Below are positions 13,101-26,400 of a stretch of 64,000 bases of DNA, one piece after another; the stretch's first letter is position 1; each line of letters starts with the position of its first letter. Under the pieces are notes generated by a model. It was not told where the DNA came from. It ran no database searches and was given only the letters and a program-made list of their open reading frames with translations. The stretch comes from Albula goreensis. Its lineage: Eukaryota > Chordata > Actinopteri > Albuliformes > Albulidae. A program made the translations under genes and the position numbers. The stretch is taken from positions 24,002,501 to 24,066,500 of the forward strand of contig CM040748.1 of NCBI GenBank assembly GCA_022829145.1, in the 5' to 3' direction.

Positions 13101-16100
13101 GTTTGGTATGAGAGTTTCTGGAGGCGGATGGGCTGACAGAGGGTTGGGTGGAAGGACAAACACAGACAAAGACGAGCTGGGCGGCAGGGCTGAGGGTGGG
13201 AGACAGCAGCGGGGGTCGGGGTGGGGGAGGCTCTGGGGGCTCACCTGCGCTCCCTGGGTGAGCTGAGTGAGTTGGGCCAGGGTCAGTTTCACTTGGCCCT
13301 GCTGCGGCCGGGGCCCCTGGGGAGTCTGTGGGGTGGGCGGCTGGCTGGGGGGTGTGGCAGCAGAGGAGGCGGGGACTGACGAGGGAGCCGGGGTGTTCAG
13401 GACCCTCTGGCCAGCGCTGGTCTGCACTGAGCTGGCGCTGGATATGGCGGTGGACACGGGCTGGCCACGGATGATCTGAGTCACCACCTGCTGTGTCTGG
13501 CCTGTGGGGCATACAGAAAGACACAAACACACAGACACACACGCAGTGCAGGAGTCAGCAGTGCACAAACTTACTGCAGACAATGGCTATTAAATCAGCA
13601 ATTCACAATTCTCAACACCCTCTGGGATTGATTTGATTTTTTTGTACGCTCGCTGCTTAAACAAACATTGACAAACTACAAAATGCCCAAGTGTTCTTTT
13701 CCTGGTTTCTTTTTCAAGACATCTGATGTACAAGTCTGTTGAGGTCATTTCTGGTTTTACTCGATTTATTGGTCTTCTGTTAAACTCAAAAGCCTCACCA
13801 AATGGACCATAGTAACTATCAGAAGTACAAATATTGCCTTAAAACAGGACAAGGTATTAGATCAGTGAGATTGAAAATAATTGAGTTAATGCACACATAA
13901 CAAACCCAAGGCAAAAGAGTTCAGAATTTGCTCTGGAAATGCATGAATGGAAAATGTTGTGCTGGTGAAGCAGTGCAGCCAGACAGCAGAGAAAGAGCGC
14001 GATAGGGTGACCTGGCAATAACTTTGCCGGACACATCCCTAGAAAAATACATTTTTTGGAGAACATTTCTTCTGTTTCGATATCCAAATAAGATAAATGG
14101 AAAATACATAAATAAAATGTGTTTTCCAATCCAGCTGTTAACACAGTTAGCTACAGGCCTTTGAACAGTTGACCACACCCACTGAATATGGCCCCAGAGG
14201 GAGTTCAACTAAGCCAAAGGAACTGTGGGATTTTGTAACCAATCTCCCTCTTTTGAATCTCCATGAAATGGAGAGCATACAATTTAACTATGTTTAATCT
14301 TTTAACACAAGAACTCATCTGTCCACAATTTCTTCAGAAAAATCAATTAAAATTTGATGACCAAAAAAAGTCCAAAGAAAACAAAATGCTTAATGTATAT
14401 GTACCAAGGCTACTGTTGTTATTTAAATACTGGACTTAATCAAACGGTCACAAAAGACATACCACGATACAACAAGCTGCTCAATAAACAAAAAACATAA
14501 ATGCATCAACTACGAGAATGGACCAAAAACAATAAACAGAGCTAAGGTGCATGCCATGGAGACACTGGGAGACATGCAGTCACATGCCAGGAGATAGTAG
14601 GAGAGTAGACCTACTGGTTGGGAGAATACCTTGTTGCACCATCAGTGGGGTACGCAGGATGGTTTTGCCCAGGGGTCCAGCCTGCTGCAGGGGCGTGCGG
14701 ATCACAGTCATTCCTGAGCGGATCTGAGCTCCAGCTGTGATCACCTGAGACAACAAGCGATGCAGATGAGACAGGGCACTTATCAGTAAAACCCATCTAC
14801 CTCAGATTTGCGTCCGAGTTGTGCTTCAGTCAGGGGGAAAAAAAAAAAACCTGGCACGTGGCCAAGATAGATAGACTTGGAAAATACAACACTATAACCT
14901 TAAACAAGATACTTCACCTGAACTGATTCACTAAATATTCAGCTGTAGAAACAGACAGTGTGTAAAAATCTAAGGGCGTCTGCTAAATTTCTGTAATGTA
15001 ATGTAAAGCCAAATTCAAGTGCCGCCATGTGACAGCTACCTTCTGGAAGGCCGCAGTGTCTGTGTCAGGTTTTTTTTTTTTTAATTTCTTTAGTTCATCA
15101 GCCAAGTCTAGAAACAAGGAGGGTGGACCCTTTGGCTAGTCAATGACAAAGTAAATTAAGTGCTGAAGCACACTGAAAACCTGCAGACACTGCTGCTATT
15201 CAGGACTAGAGTTTGATGTCCCCGCCGTGCTTCAGACTGTCCCCATTAGCCATCCCAGAGAGCGATGCAGGCGTGAGTCATTACCTGCTGGGTAGGAGGT
15301 GAGCCTGTGACAGAAGAAGGGGTGTTGGGTCGGATGTTGATGGTGGTGGTCCGGGGCTGGAATGAAGTGAAGGTTTGCTGGTTGCCTGCTGTGCTGGATG
15401 GAATGATACCCAGGACTTTCTGCTGGACCTGCATCACACCTGCACAGACAGACATGCATAAACGGTCACATTCTATTACACCAGCACAACTCAGACTGTT
15501 CTGCTCCAACTCAGACCAAAGTTCTTCTGTGTGTATGTGGTTGTCCAGAAAATACAGGAATAATTTGGAACTTCTTCATTCTATGCATTTATACGTGATA
15601 AAGAACTGTGGCTGATTCGGACATGCAACAGTATGGTGCTATAAGGTACTATTCAATTTACATACACATATTTGCTTATTTTTAGGGTTTAACTTTGGAA
15701 TTTTCTGTGAAATTGCCTTCAATAAGCAGTCTTACTTTGTTTGTTGTTATTTGTCTTGGGCACTAGATTTCATTCCAGAAGCCGGTCATATAATATTGAT
15801 TGTGTAGACTTCATTTATCGGTCTTACTCTAAATACATTATTTGTGGTTTCAATGCTTTCATGTTCCAGAGACCTTTCAATCTTGGCCACAGTAAATATT
15901 AGCAGAGCTGGTAAACAAGATCTTCAAAGGGCCACTCTTAAAAAATAAAAAGTCACCAAAATCATCACCAAGGCAGTTTGTTTCTATCACGTCAGAATAC
16001 TCATAAATAATGTATAGAAACATTTAATTCACACCTTTCTTGATTTTCTTTCCTCCTTTAAGAAAGCAAGTGTTTCATGTTTAAGTTTTTTTGGTTTAAC

Positions 16101-17414
16101 TTCAAAAAGCAGTCACGTGGACACAAACTTAAACATATTTCTTAAGTCTAAAATTATCTTCTCCCCCCCTGTGGTCTAACCTCACCGCAGCTGATCAGGT
16201 AAAGATACATAATACATCAAAAGTCAGTTGCTAAGGTGGGGGATTAGCAATACTCCAAGCTAGGGCAGGCGGGAGCTGGCAAAGCTTCAAACGTCCGCCT
16301 CTCGGAGAGCTGTTTGCAGAGCTTGTAAGGAGCGATGGTCACATAGCAGGATACCTGTCTGAGCGGCCAGACCCCAGGATAAACTTGTTTTCATGCTCAC
16401 TTCCTTGACCACTTCCAAAATAAACAACCGTTAAAACAGTCATGCTGGAAAAATATACTGTCTGTTAATACCCTCTTTCTAACGAAACATGGGTGTCACT
16501 AGACGGGAGCTGTGTTTGTTTGTGGAGTAATTTAGCCCGATCTACTGAATGTGAACATTTCTCCCTTACAAGTTATGGTTTATGGATTTCGGCTAATCTT
16601 CACCCTATTTCTCTCTTTAAGTTTAAGAACAATTTGGACAGAGAAATGGGAGAAACTATCCAAAACTGAAAGGCAGCGCAGGTGACCAATGACTTTATTG
16701 TTTCTGGCTTTTGCAGTCAGTCATTTTCACATTTTCTGTGATGACAATTTACCACAACTCACAGCAGACTTCACTTAACAAAAGCTCATATCTGGTGTCT
16801 AACTAGACAACAATCAGCCTCGCCTCAGACAATTTAGTGAGCTCTCTAATTTACATGCACTGCTTTGAATGGAACTCTATTTCTGCAGAAATGATATGCA
16901 CAAAGGAGAATCACAGCAGACTGCAGCCCGCCACATGGGGGTTGGGGGCGGTGAACTTATCTTGTTCAGATTTGCCTCAAGTTGTGCTCAAAAACCTGCA
17001 GCTGGCACTCCGCCAAGGCTGATAAAGTGGAACCTGGTGCAGACTCCAATATATCTGAAAAGCTTGATTTCGGCATGCATACTTTACATGTCATCACAGT
17101 TTGCCATTTGTGTTTGTAATGCACTGGAAAAATTAGTAAAATAAAAACATTTTAAACATACCTTTCCTGCCACAAATCCCTGACTTTAACAAGGCAAAAA
17201 TAATTAAATGTATTCAATGATCAGTTTTTTGTGAACTGTTGGGGGTTTAATTGGGTGCTCGCGAATTGGCTCTGTACATTAATGTTGAAAAGCACTAAAA
17301 GCTTGATTAAATTTCTTCAGCACACAACGCTGGGAACAAGAGCTATCAATTATGGTCAGCTCCAGCAGACATTCAAAGCCCCTGAACCCAATCCCTGCGT
17401 GAGCATGTACACAT

Positions 17415-17448
<34 letters not shown>

Positions 17449-20400
17449 CACACACATACACACACGCGCACACACACACACACACACACTGCCTGGGCCT
17501 TTGTGTACCTCCTTGCGTGGTTGGCACGTTGACAGTGACAATCTTGCTGTTGGCTGGGAGTGGCAGCTTGGCAGTGATGACTTTGCCGGCCATTGTCACT
17601 GGGCTGCCGGTGATCTGGAAGGTCTGCCCAGCAGTTGTGGTGGCCACTGTAGCGACAGAACTGGTTGAGGCTGCAGAGAGGAAAAACAGTTATGCCTGGT
17701 CACTATTTAAAGCCTCTGCAAACAAATTTCTTCAACCAACAAAAGTGTGTGCAAGATCATTGTGAGGTGTTGGTTTGGTGGATTGCTGAATCATACGTAA
17801 GGTTTGTCTGAACTCAGTTGTTTTAATGTATCACTTTCTGTTTGTGCAAAATGAGTGAATCATTAAAACAACTAAAGGCTAACAAACTTTGTTTATACAC
17901 TACATTTAAATGGATAAACACAACACGTGTATGAAACGTTTGCTGAAATTGTGATGTCCCCTTGCTGGGTCAAACAGTGAACGTACCTGGACTGCTCTGA
18001 CCCTGTTTCACCCAAGAGGCAAACGTTTGTTGGAAGTTCTTGTTCTGCTGGAATGTCACGGCAGGGGAGCCCATCTTGGTGGCCAGTACCACTTTAGTTC
18101 CAGGGGTGACCTGACTGGTCAAGGAACCCACCATCACCTTCTGCGGGGTGGCAGCTGGGGCAGCAGGGCTGCTGGATGGAGTGGAAGCGGTGGTGGTGCT
18201 GGTGGACATTTTCTGCTGCTCCAGCCGTTTCTGTAACAAAGTTCAGGCTCTCATCCTGGGCACGTTTTATAATAACCGCAAATATGAAGCAAAACAATAT
18301 TGCAATATATTTGGTACATAACTGCTCAAAACTACTTGTATCTAATATCGAAAATCTTATTTTCAAGGAATAATCTCTGCCAAAATCCAATTTTGAATGT
18401 TTGGAATTCTTTAAGACACAATAAAAAGTCTGGATCCCTCCACAATCCCTTCAAGAAGTAGGACCACCCTGAGATTTTGAACAGCACCAGACTTCATTTA
18501 GTAACAGATAAGGAGGCAACTCTGCGAGGTGGAAACTGAGACTCGTCTTCCCACCTGCTGGGCAGCCAATCTTTGCTGCTTTAGCTGAGCCTCCATTTGG
18601 GCCTTGCACTCCACTGCTTTCTTCTGCTCACTAACCTTTGCCTGCTCTGCAGCCTGTGCCTTCTCCTTTTCAACCCTGAAAAAGCAGGAGAAAGGGGTGT
18701 TAGCAGGGGAACAGGGGTGTTAGCACTAGGATGTTCTGTAAACTGCTGTTCATTAATATAGCCTAGCAACGACAAGAGAATGGCCAGTGCAGTACACCAA
18801 CATCATATCAAGCAAAACAAGGACACACCACTCAACCGAGTCTGTCTTTACATGGACATCTGGGGTGATTTATCGGCCTTATGATGGCACTACCAGGGGA
18901 TGTGATTGGGGCCAGTGGGCCTTACCTTTCTGAAAAGGCTCTGATCTCCCACAGGTCCAGCTCCTCCTCAGCCACCCACGTCTCAATCACCACCGGTCCT
19001 GTCTGCTTTGGGGCCTCAGGCTTCTTGGGCCTCAAGGCACTTGATCGCAAACCTTTTCTCTGGGGTGTAGGTGTTTCTGGGATGTGTGTGGGAGGCATTT
19101 TAAAACATTTTAAACACCATCATCACCATCTCTAAACATTTCTTGAAATCACAAGTAAATTGGGAAATTCTTAAAAAAAAAAAAAAAAAAAAAATCAGTA
19201 CTTAAACCAAGTATCTCATGTCTATTTTATGGGAAAGGCTGGAGGTTCAGTAAAAAAAAAAAAAAAAAAAAACAGCACTGCAGAATGAGGTAATTAAGAT
19301 CACAGTAGAAATAATGGCTATCATGCGACAGCAGCGAGAGGATGTCCTACCTTTGGGGGTTTCTGGAACACCGATGGGACAGATGATCTTCCTGATACAG
19401 TACTCTGACCGTATTCCGTATGGTCCTACATCTCTGCGTTTGATGATCTCCGTTGTGGTGATCTCAGTTTCTGAGGTTTCTGAAGGAGGGGGAATAGTAC
19501 ATGCTGGACATTTGCATCCATAACACAAAACATTTTTCATAATTTGCCACAGTGAAGTATATGTCAAAATATAACTGACATCTATACATGCAATTCATTT
19601 GGAAATCATTACACTGAGATGTTTTCAATCCTTTTTTTTTTTCTTAAATTGCCCAGTAGGGCAATTAATGGTATAGTTTTGAAAGCAATGCTGGTATACC
19701 TACATTTTGACTACGCTTGCTGGAAGTGTTTTTGCTGTCTTTTTGAGCAACTCTGGTGAAGCTGCTCTTTCATCGCCATCAGTGGCATATGAATGCATCA
19801 CATCATTTTCAGAGTATTTCTAATTAATTATAGCGTGTAGGTGCAGAGGCGGAATTGGAGAGAAGAATACCTGTGCGCTCACCTGTGCGGGTCGTGCCCC
19901 CAGTAGAGGAAGGCTTCACCGCCATGTCATCCCACCTGAGGCAGGCCCACAGCAGCCTCAGCATCAGGCTCACCCCTGCCAGAGACTTCACCGTCTGGAG
20001 CCGGTACCTGAGCAGTGACACATATATCTGTTAGCACAAACTCACAAAGGCCAGCTTCTCAATTATTTCAGTATGGCTTACTTAAAACCAAGTTGGAAAC
20101 AAAATCTAAAGAATCTCCTTTGATTTTCTTTTCCCCATAGGCATTTCTGACCTGTCAAAATGTCAGAAACCAGACATAACAACTCAAAACGTCCTCTTAC
20201 TTGGTTTGGACTATTTAAAGTTGAATTAATATTTGGAAAGATAATAGAGAGATGATATTGCTTCTTTCTCTGCTGGCTCAAGCAGGAAAACATCCTCTGT
20301 GCCATCTCACAATTTCACCATCTATCCTTTGCTCAAAAGCTGATGATTTACGCCTACCCTCGCTCTGCATTGCAGAGATCCAAACAAAGGGGTTTACACT

Positions 20401-23400
20401 GAGGATTGTGAGATGGATTACCGCACAAATGGCAGAGAGAACAAAAAACCCTGTGACAATAATCCTCTCTCATAACCAAGAATACATTATACAAATATCA
20501 TGCATGCAATGAGGGAGTAGTACAGAAAATGTGGCCACCTCCATGTGATGCCGAATGTGGGCCTGGGAGAAGGATAGGGCCAGATATCCAGGGCTGGCTT
20601 GGCAGCGTAGCTGAACACGGGCACCTCCCGGATGCCGCCTCTCCTGGCCAGTTTCTTCAGATCGTCATTGGGCAGGACGAAGATGCTCTTCTTGCTGCTC
20701 TTGGTGACGAACTTGCGGTAGGAGGGGAGCGCTGTGCCCGAGCGGGTCTTCTTGGTACGAGAGAACTTGAGCAAACGTACCCTGTCCTTGGTGGAGTACT
20801 CCTTGCTGACAGTCATGGAGGAGAAGGACGAGCCGCTGACACTGGAAGTGGAGTCCATCAGGGTGGTGGTCACAGTGGTCTTGCTCTCTTCCGTCACCGA
20901 CACCATGTCCGCTGTCCGACTGTCCCGCGTCGGGGAGCTGACTTTGGTCACTGTGGTTTTGGTCATGGTGGTGAGGGTGGAGACGGCACTGTTCTCAGAG
21001 GTGGAGACCACTGTCGGCGTGCTGCTGCTGTGTGTGCTGGAGACCTCAGCTATCTGCACGGTCTTGGACTCCGTGGACACTGTGGTGGTGGTTGTGGTGA
21101 CCTGGGTGATTATGGTCTTGGACGGCTCAACCTTGGCTTCTGAGCAGGCTCCGCTATTGCTGTCCTCTGTGAAGTCGTTGCTAAGGCTGGACTCTTCCGC
21201 AGATGGGACGGGGGACGGGATAATCTTCTTAGGTGGGGCCGCCTCTGCCTCCATGGGCTCCGTCTCAGTGCTGTTTTCTTCTGGCCTTCTGAGCTCTGCT
21301 GGTCCAGCAGAAGCTTGGACAGGTAGTGGTGAGGTAACTGTTGAATCCACTGTGTCACTGACATCATTTTCCAGCCTAGGCACCTTCTGAGGGGGAAGGT
21401 AGTCTGTATCAACCGCAGCGACCTTCTCGCCATCAACAGCAGAAGATGGGGGGGACTGCAGAGAGGGGAAGGCCGTGCTGTTTGACTTCTCCTTCGATCC
21501 ATCAGCAGCAAGGTCGCCGTTCATTAAGGGTTTCAATGGATCCTTCGGGGGTACAACTTTGAAGTCACCTTCTGAGGTCCCCTTAGCAACATTATTCACC
21601 TTTGCCTCCACACTGTTAGTCAAGTCCGAGTTGGAAGATTCTTTTGAGGGATTTTTACAGTCCCGGAGTGCTTTACCATCTGTGGTGTCTTTCCCATTCA
21701 CCTGAACTGCTGGTGAGGGCAGCGGTTTTTCTGCCTCCGCTGTCTTACCCTCTTGATTTTTGTCAGCACTAATATTTTCTCTGTCCTCATGCCTTTTCTC
21801 TTCAAACCCATGCTTCTTACCATTTTCCTCAGTCATAGTTGGCTCTGAAAGGTTGTCAGCGAGACACACTTTCTCCTTAGGTTCAGGTTTGAGAAATTCA
21901 GTCGACTGACATGACCTGGCCTGTTCCTCCTCCTTATGGTCTTGGCTTTTCTGAGATGCTGCTGTGTCCTCATAACTACTGGCAGACACAGGCTCCTGCA
22001 ATGCAGAAGATGAGACCATATTCCCTACATCTGCCTCAGTCCTCTCCTGGCTGGCAGGGGTGGCGGTGGTGCTGCTGCTCTCATGTCCGGTCTGTTTTTC
22101 CCTCAAAGAGGCCTCTAACTCAGTGTCTGCAGTCCTTAAGGCCTCAGATGTGGGTTCTGATCCATTCCCCGTACAAGATGTGTCCAATTTCACTGCCTGC
22201 TTTTCAGGCCCATCTAAGCTCTGAACCTTGGTTGACTGCTGCTCAGCATCAGGTCCATGTGACATGGTGCCTTGCTTTTCCTCATCCTGTGGGAAAACTG
22301 ATTCACTGACCTTCTCCACTTCTTTCTTACCAGGAATTTGGTTTTCCAAACTCGTTTTTACAGTTGGGGTCTTGGTGATGGCAGAATCTGAGGGAACGCT
22401 AGCACCACATCCTTCGGTCTTTGGAAGGCCTGGCTGTTCCTGCCCCTTGTTTACCACAGGGCTGGCAGTCACTGCTGCCATGGGCTTAGCCTCAATCTTG
22501 ACTTTACCCATGGAATGGGGCGTGACGGACCCCTTCAGCCCGGGCTTGATGAGGGAAGACTGCTTGAGGCGCTCCATCCTCTGCTTCTCTTCCAGGGTGA
22601 ACTGCTTGACCCGGCGCTCCAGAAGGCCGTCCAGCTTGGAGGCTTTCACTTTCTTCTTGTATGCCGTCCGCAGCTGGAAGCCCTCACTGACGTTCACAAC
22701 GTCGTAGTTGAAGGGCCGCTGCGGGGACTTGGGTTGCTCCTCACCCCTGGCTTCCTCACACTCTTTGGGCTCCTCCTTCATGTCCTTGTCATCTGAGGGT
22801 GTGGGGCTGACGCTCTCATTTTTCCCTGGGAGAAATGACAGGAATTAGGCCACATAAACACTTATATGCCAGAAAAACAAATGAGTGAGCAACTTGCTGC
22901 AATTTCTGCCTGTCGTGTATCAAGCAGGCTCTGACTTCAATTTGTATGTGTGCGTATGTTGAATGCAGGAGAAAATGAGTACCTTTTTCTTGATCATGAC
23001 CTGAGTCTGGTGGGCTGCTATCAACATCCATGTTCTCAGCCTCCTCCACATTCTTCTCCACAGCCTGCTCATCTGACTTTTCTGTTGGCTTGTCCTTCAT
23101 CATTTCTGCCATCTTCTCTTCAACCTTGTTGTCAATCTTCTCCTCACCTGACACCTCGCTAGGCAGGTCCATGTCTTTCTCTGGATTAGTTTTGGAGGAG
23201 TCTTCTGCAGATTGCTCTTTTGCCTTGGTTTCCATATCCATTTTTGGCGGGCTTTTCCTTTTGTCTGCATCAAACGTTGTGATCTTCTTGCCACTCTTGG
23301 CTGCTAACCAGAAATGAATAACAAAAACAAGCAGTCAGGAAAAAACAAATTTATATTAACATTTGAACTGAAATGAGCCAAGGGGTGTGGTTTTTTAATC

Positions 23401-26400
23401 GACAGACATTAAAAAAACAAGGGGGGTCAAGATCAAAAACAGACAGACAGACAGATAAGAGGGCTCCATACCCTCAAGCTCTTTGCGGTAGTTGACATTG
23501 GTGTTTCCTGGTAGTCTGGGAACAAAGCGATGTACATGGGTCTTGCTGATCCAACTCCATCCACCATACCCAGTCACTCTGTACTCCTCTCCCTTCTGCT
23601 TCCACACCTTCAAGCAGAAAAACACTAAAATTTAAGGCCCTTCTAACCAAAAAACGATCCATCATTTGCCAGATTAATCATTTATAACAGCCCTGCTAGA
23701 TCTTGTGGGAACACATGCATTTAGATTAACCCAGTGGTTAATACAGAAACTTATGCAAACATCAGCCGTGAAAGACTGAACAAGGGATCTGTTTTCTGGG
23801 ATCAGAGAATTACCTGTTAAATGGCTAAAAAACCACCAGCTCCCTGAATTTATGCACAGAAAATACATGAAATATCAAAAAAACAGGATGTTTTATGTGT
23901 CTCACTTGTATGACTCAAACAGTATATCACCTATAGGCCATTTCCATGACTGAAACTGCAAGCCAAACTTATTGAAACTCTTTGTTTGGCTATGAGCTCA
24001 TTCAGCTCTGGGCTTCTAGATCTATGCATATTACTGACATGCCAAATAAGGCAAGCATAAGCGAAGACCAAGCTACATTTCATGAACAAACGACTTAGGA
24101 AAAGCACTGCTATCTTTTGCAAGTGATTATTAGAATGTTTAAATGGTAAAAATTTAACCGACTTAGGACAATTCATTTGACCACGATTTTTTCCACCACC
24201 ATTTTTCAGCATGACAATAAATCATACTTTTTTCCCCCCCCAATGTTTCTACTCTAAAGGGGTAGCTCATTTAATGGTTGACGTAAGGAACTCTTATGAA
24301 TTCGTCACTTCAAGGGGAATATACATTACCACGCGCATGCGTCGTTTTGAAACACAAAAAGGACCTTTATTCACAGGTAGAGAAACAAGCAAAAAAGCAA
24401 TTCCTTCGGTTTGAAATGTTACATGCATGTGCTATGAGCTACGCCCTGCTATGCTGTGGGAAAACTGTGATGCTCCCCTCCAGAACACACCTTTCTGCTC
24501 TTTAACCTTTTTAATCAACCCAAACTGTTCTTCACAAGAATTTTGAATTCAAAAGCGCACATAAAACCCAAACTAAATGCGAACATAAAGATATACATCT
24601 GTCATTTTTACTATCTTTTCCCCAGAAACAAAAAGGAATGGCAACAACAGCTGATATTTGCACATAAGCTGTTCCAAGTGGTTCTCTATAATTCATACAT
24701 ACATTCCATAGTATTGATAATCTTTGATGTATGATAACAACAAGCTGTATGCTGGTTAATGTATGCTTAACACTGCATTGCAAAATTCAGTTTTTTAATT
24801 GAAATTTGTAATTGTTGATTGACTTAATGCTGTTTGAAAAAACTGCCAGGGGGCTTTCAAAGGGCATATGTGAGCTCCTGGCTGGGCTTCCCAGACTTCA
24901 CAAGTTCCCAGGCCTTTAGCCCACAGTGGAAAAACTGGCTCATGCATCCTACTTACCTGGTGTTTAATGGGAATGGTGTATTTCACCCAGGTGGCCTGCT
25001 GCATTGTCTCTTCCTCCTCCAGCTTCCTCTCCCTTTTCTTTACCTTCTCTTTCTCCTCTCGCTCAATGGAAGTCATTCGATGCAATCTGAGAGGAAAAAA
25101 GGAAAAATATATTGAGATGATGCCACAAACGCTGCTTAAGAGGCATATAGTTGAAAAGCTGAGCCAAGATCAAAGTGGTGAGGGTAACTCCCAGACTGGC
25201 TTTGGCTTAGGTCCATGGATAACAGATCCGGCCCTCAGGGCACCCGGGGGAATAGCGTGGGCTGCAGCACGCGTTTGGATTGGACCTACCCGCGCCAGGA
25301 AGCCTCTCTGCGTCGCATAAGCATATTCTGAGCTTTGAGCGGAGAAGATGTGGTCAGGCCCCAGGAATCACTGAGCAGGTAGCGGTCTTGCTTAAATATT
25401 TGCTTACACACAGGATTGCATTTGATGTGCTGCTGATCACCTCCCCGTAAACATCCTCGGTGACGCATGCTTGAGAGGGTTACTTTTTAACGTTTCCATT
25501 TTTCTTTAGACATCACAGCCTTAAACTCCAATCAAGCATCAACACTGAACGCATTAGCAAAAGCAGTAAAATCGATGGCCATTGCCTGTGATCATTACTT
25601 ACCTGGTGTGCCCAAGCGAATCCTTCCATACGGGCAGGAGGGCTACCGGTTTTATGGCGCACTCTAAGATAGCCAAAGCCAGGGCAAACTCCCGCGCCTT
25701 GCTGCACATCTGCACAGCTTTGATCCAGTTTGACCTGTAAAAGAGGAGCACAACTGTCTGTGGTGAAAACACACTGAGAAAGAAATGCTTAAGAACACAG
25801 GAGTAAATAATGCACAGACCAGACCATTTTGGCTCATCAATGTCTTATGGAATGGCGTGATCCAGGGCTGAACTTTAACATCAACAGTCTCTGCCCTTAC
25901 ATGGCTTTGCATACACGCCATGTGGCTATTCCTCTCCTCATTCCCATTGCCTTGGCAAGAGGTCCTTACCTGTGAGAGGCCCAGTTAGGATGAAGGAAGG
26001 GGGCGGGGATGTTGTTCTCCAGCTGGACAATGGTCAGCCTGAGTGTGGAAATGGTCAGCACCTTGGAGCCATGGACGGAGCCGTTCCACTTGAAGTCGCC
26101 AGCCGGGGTCATACAGAACTTGTGGGACAGGTGCCGGCGCTTATCGTGATCCTCGCGGTGCTGGTGCTTGTTGAGGGCCAGGGTGTTGGTGCTGTACTGG
26201 TTGTGGTAGACCCGGTATTTCCCCTCTTGACCCAGCTTGAAGAAATTACCCAGGTTGCCCTTCATCACAATATCCTTCTTGGTGCTTAGGCGAGACACTT
26301 CACCTTGGGTATTTACAGTGAGGATCTGGTGGGGGAGATTTACCAAGGCTCAGTCAAACACACAAAACAGACACAACCTGGCCAATGACCAGTAGAGTGC

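Noticed and set aside
20529..21390. Long plus-strand open frames (204 and 218 codons) opposite BPTF exon 13
   Set aside because: They are antisense shadows of a long conserved coding exon, with no homology or splice support.
25225..25320. GC-richer patch in BPTF intron 9 suggesting an extra exon or small RNA
   Set aside because: Exons 9 and 10 join perfectly in phase and with human identity; no conserved RNA motif seen.
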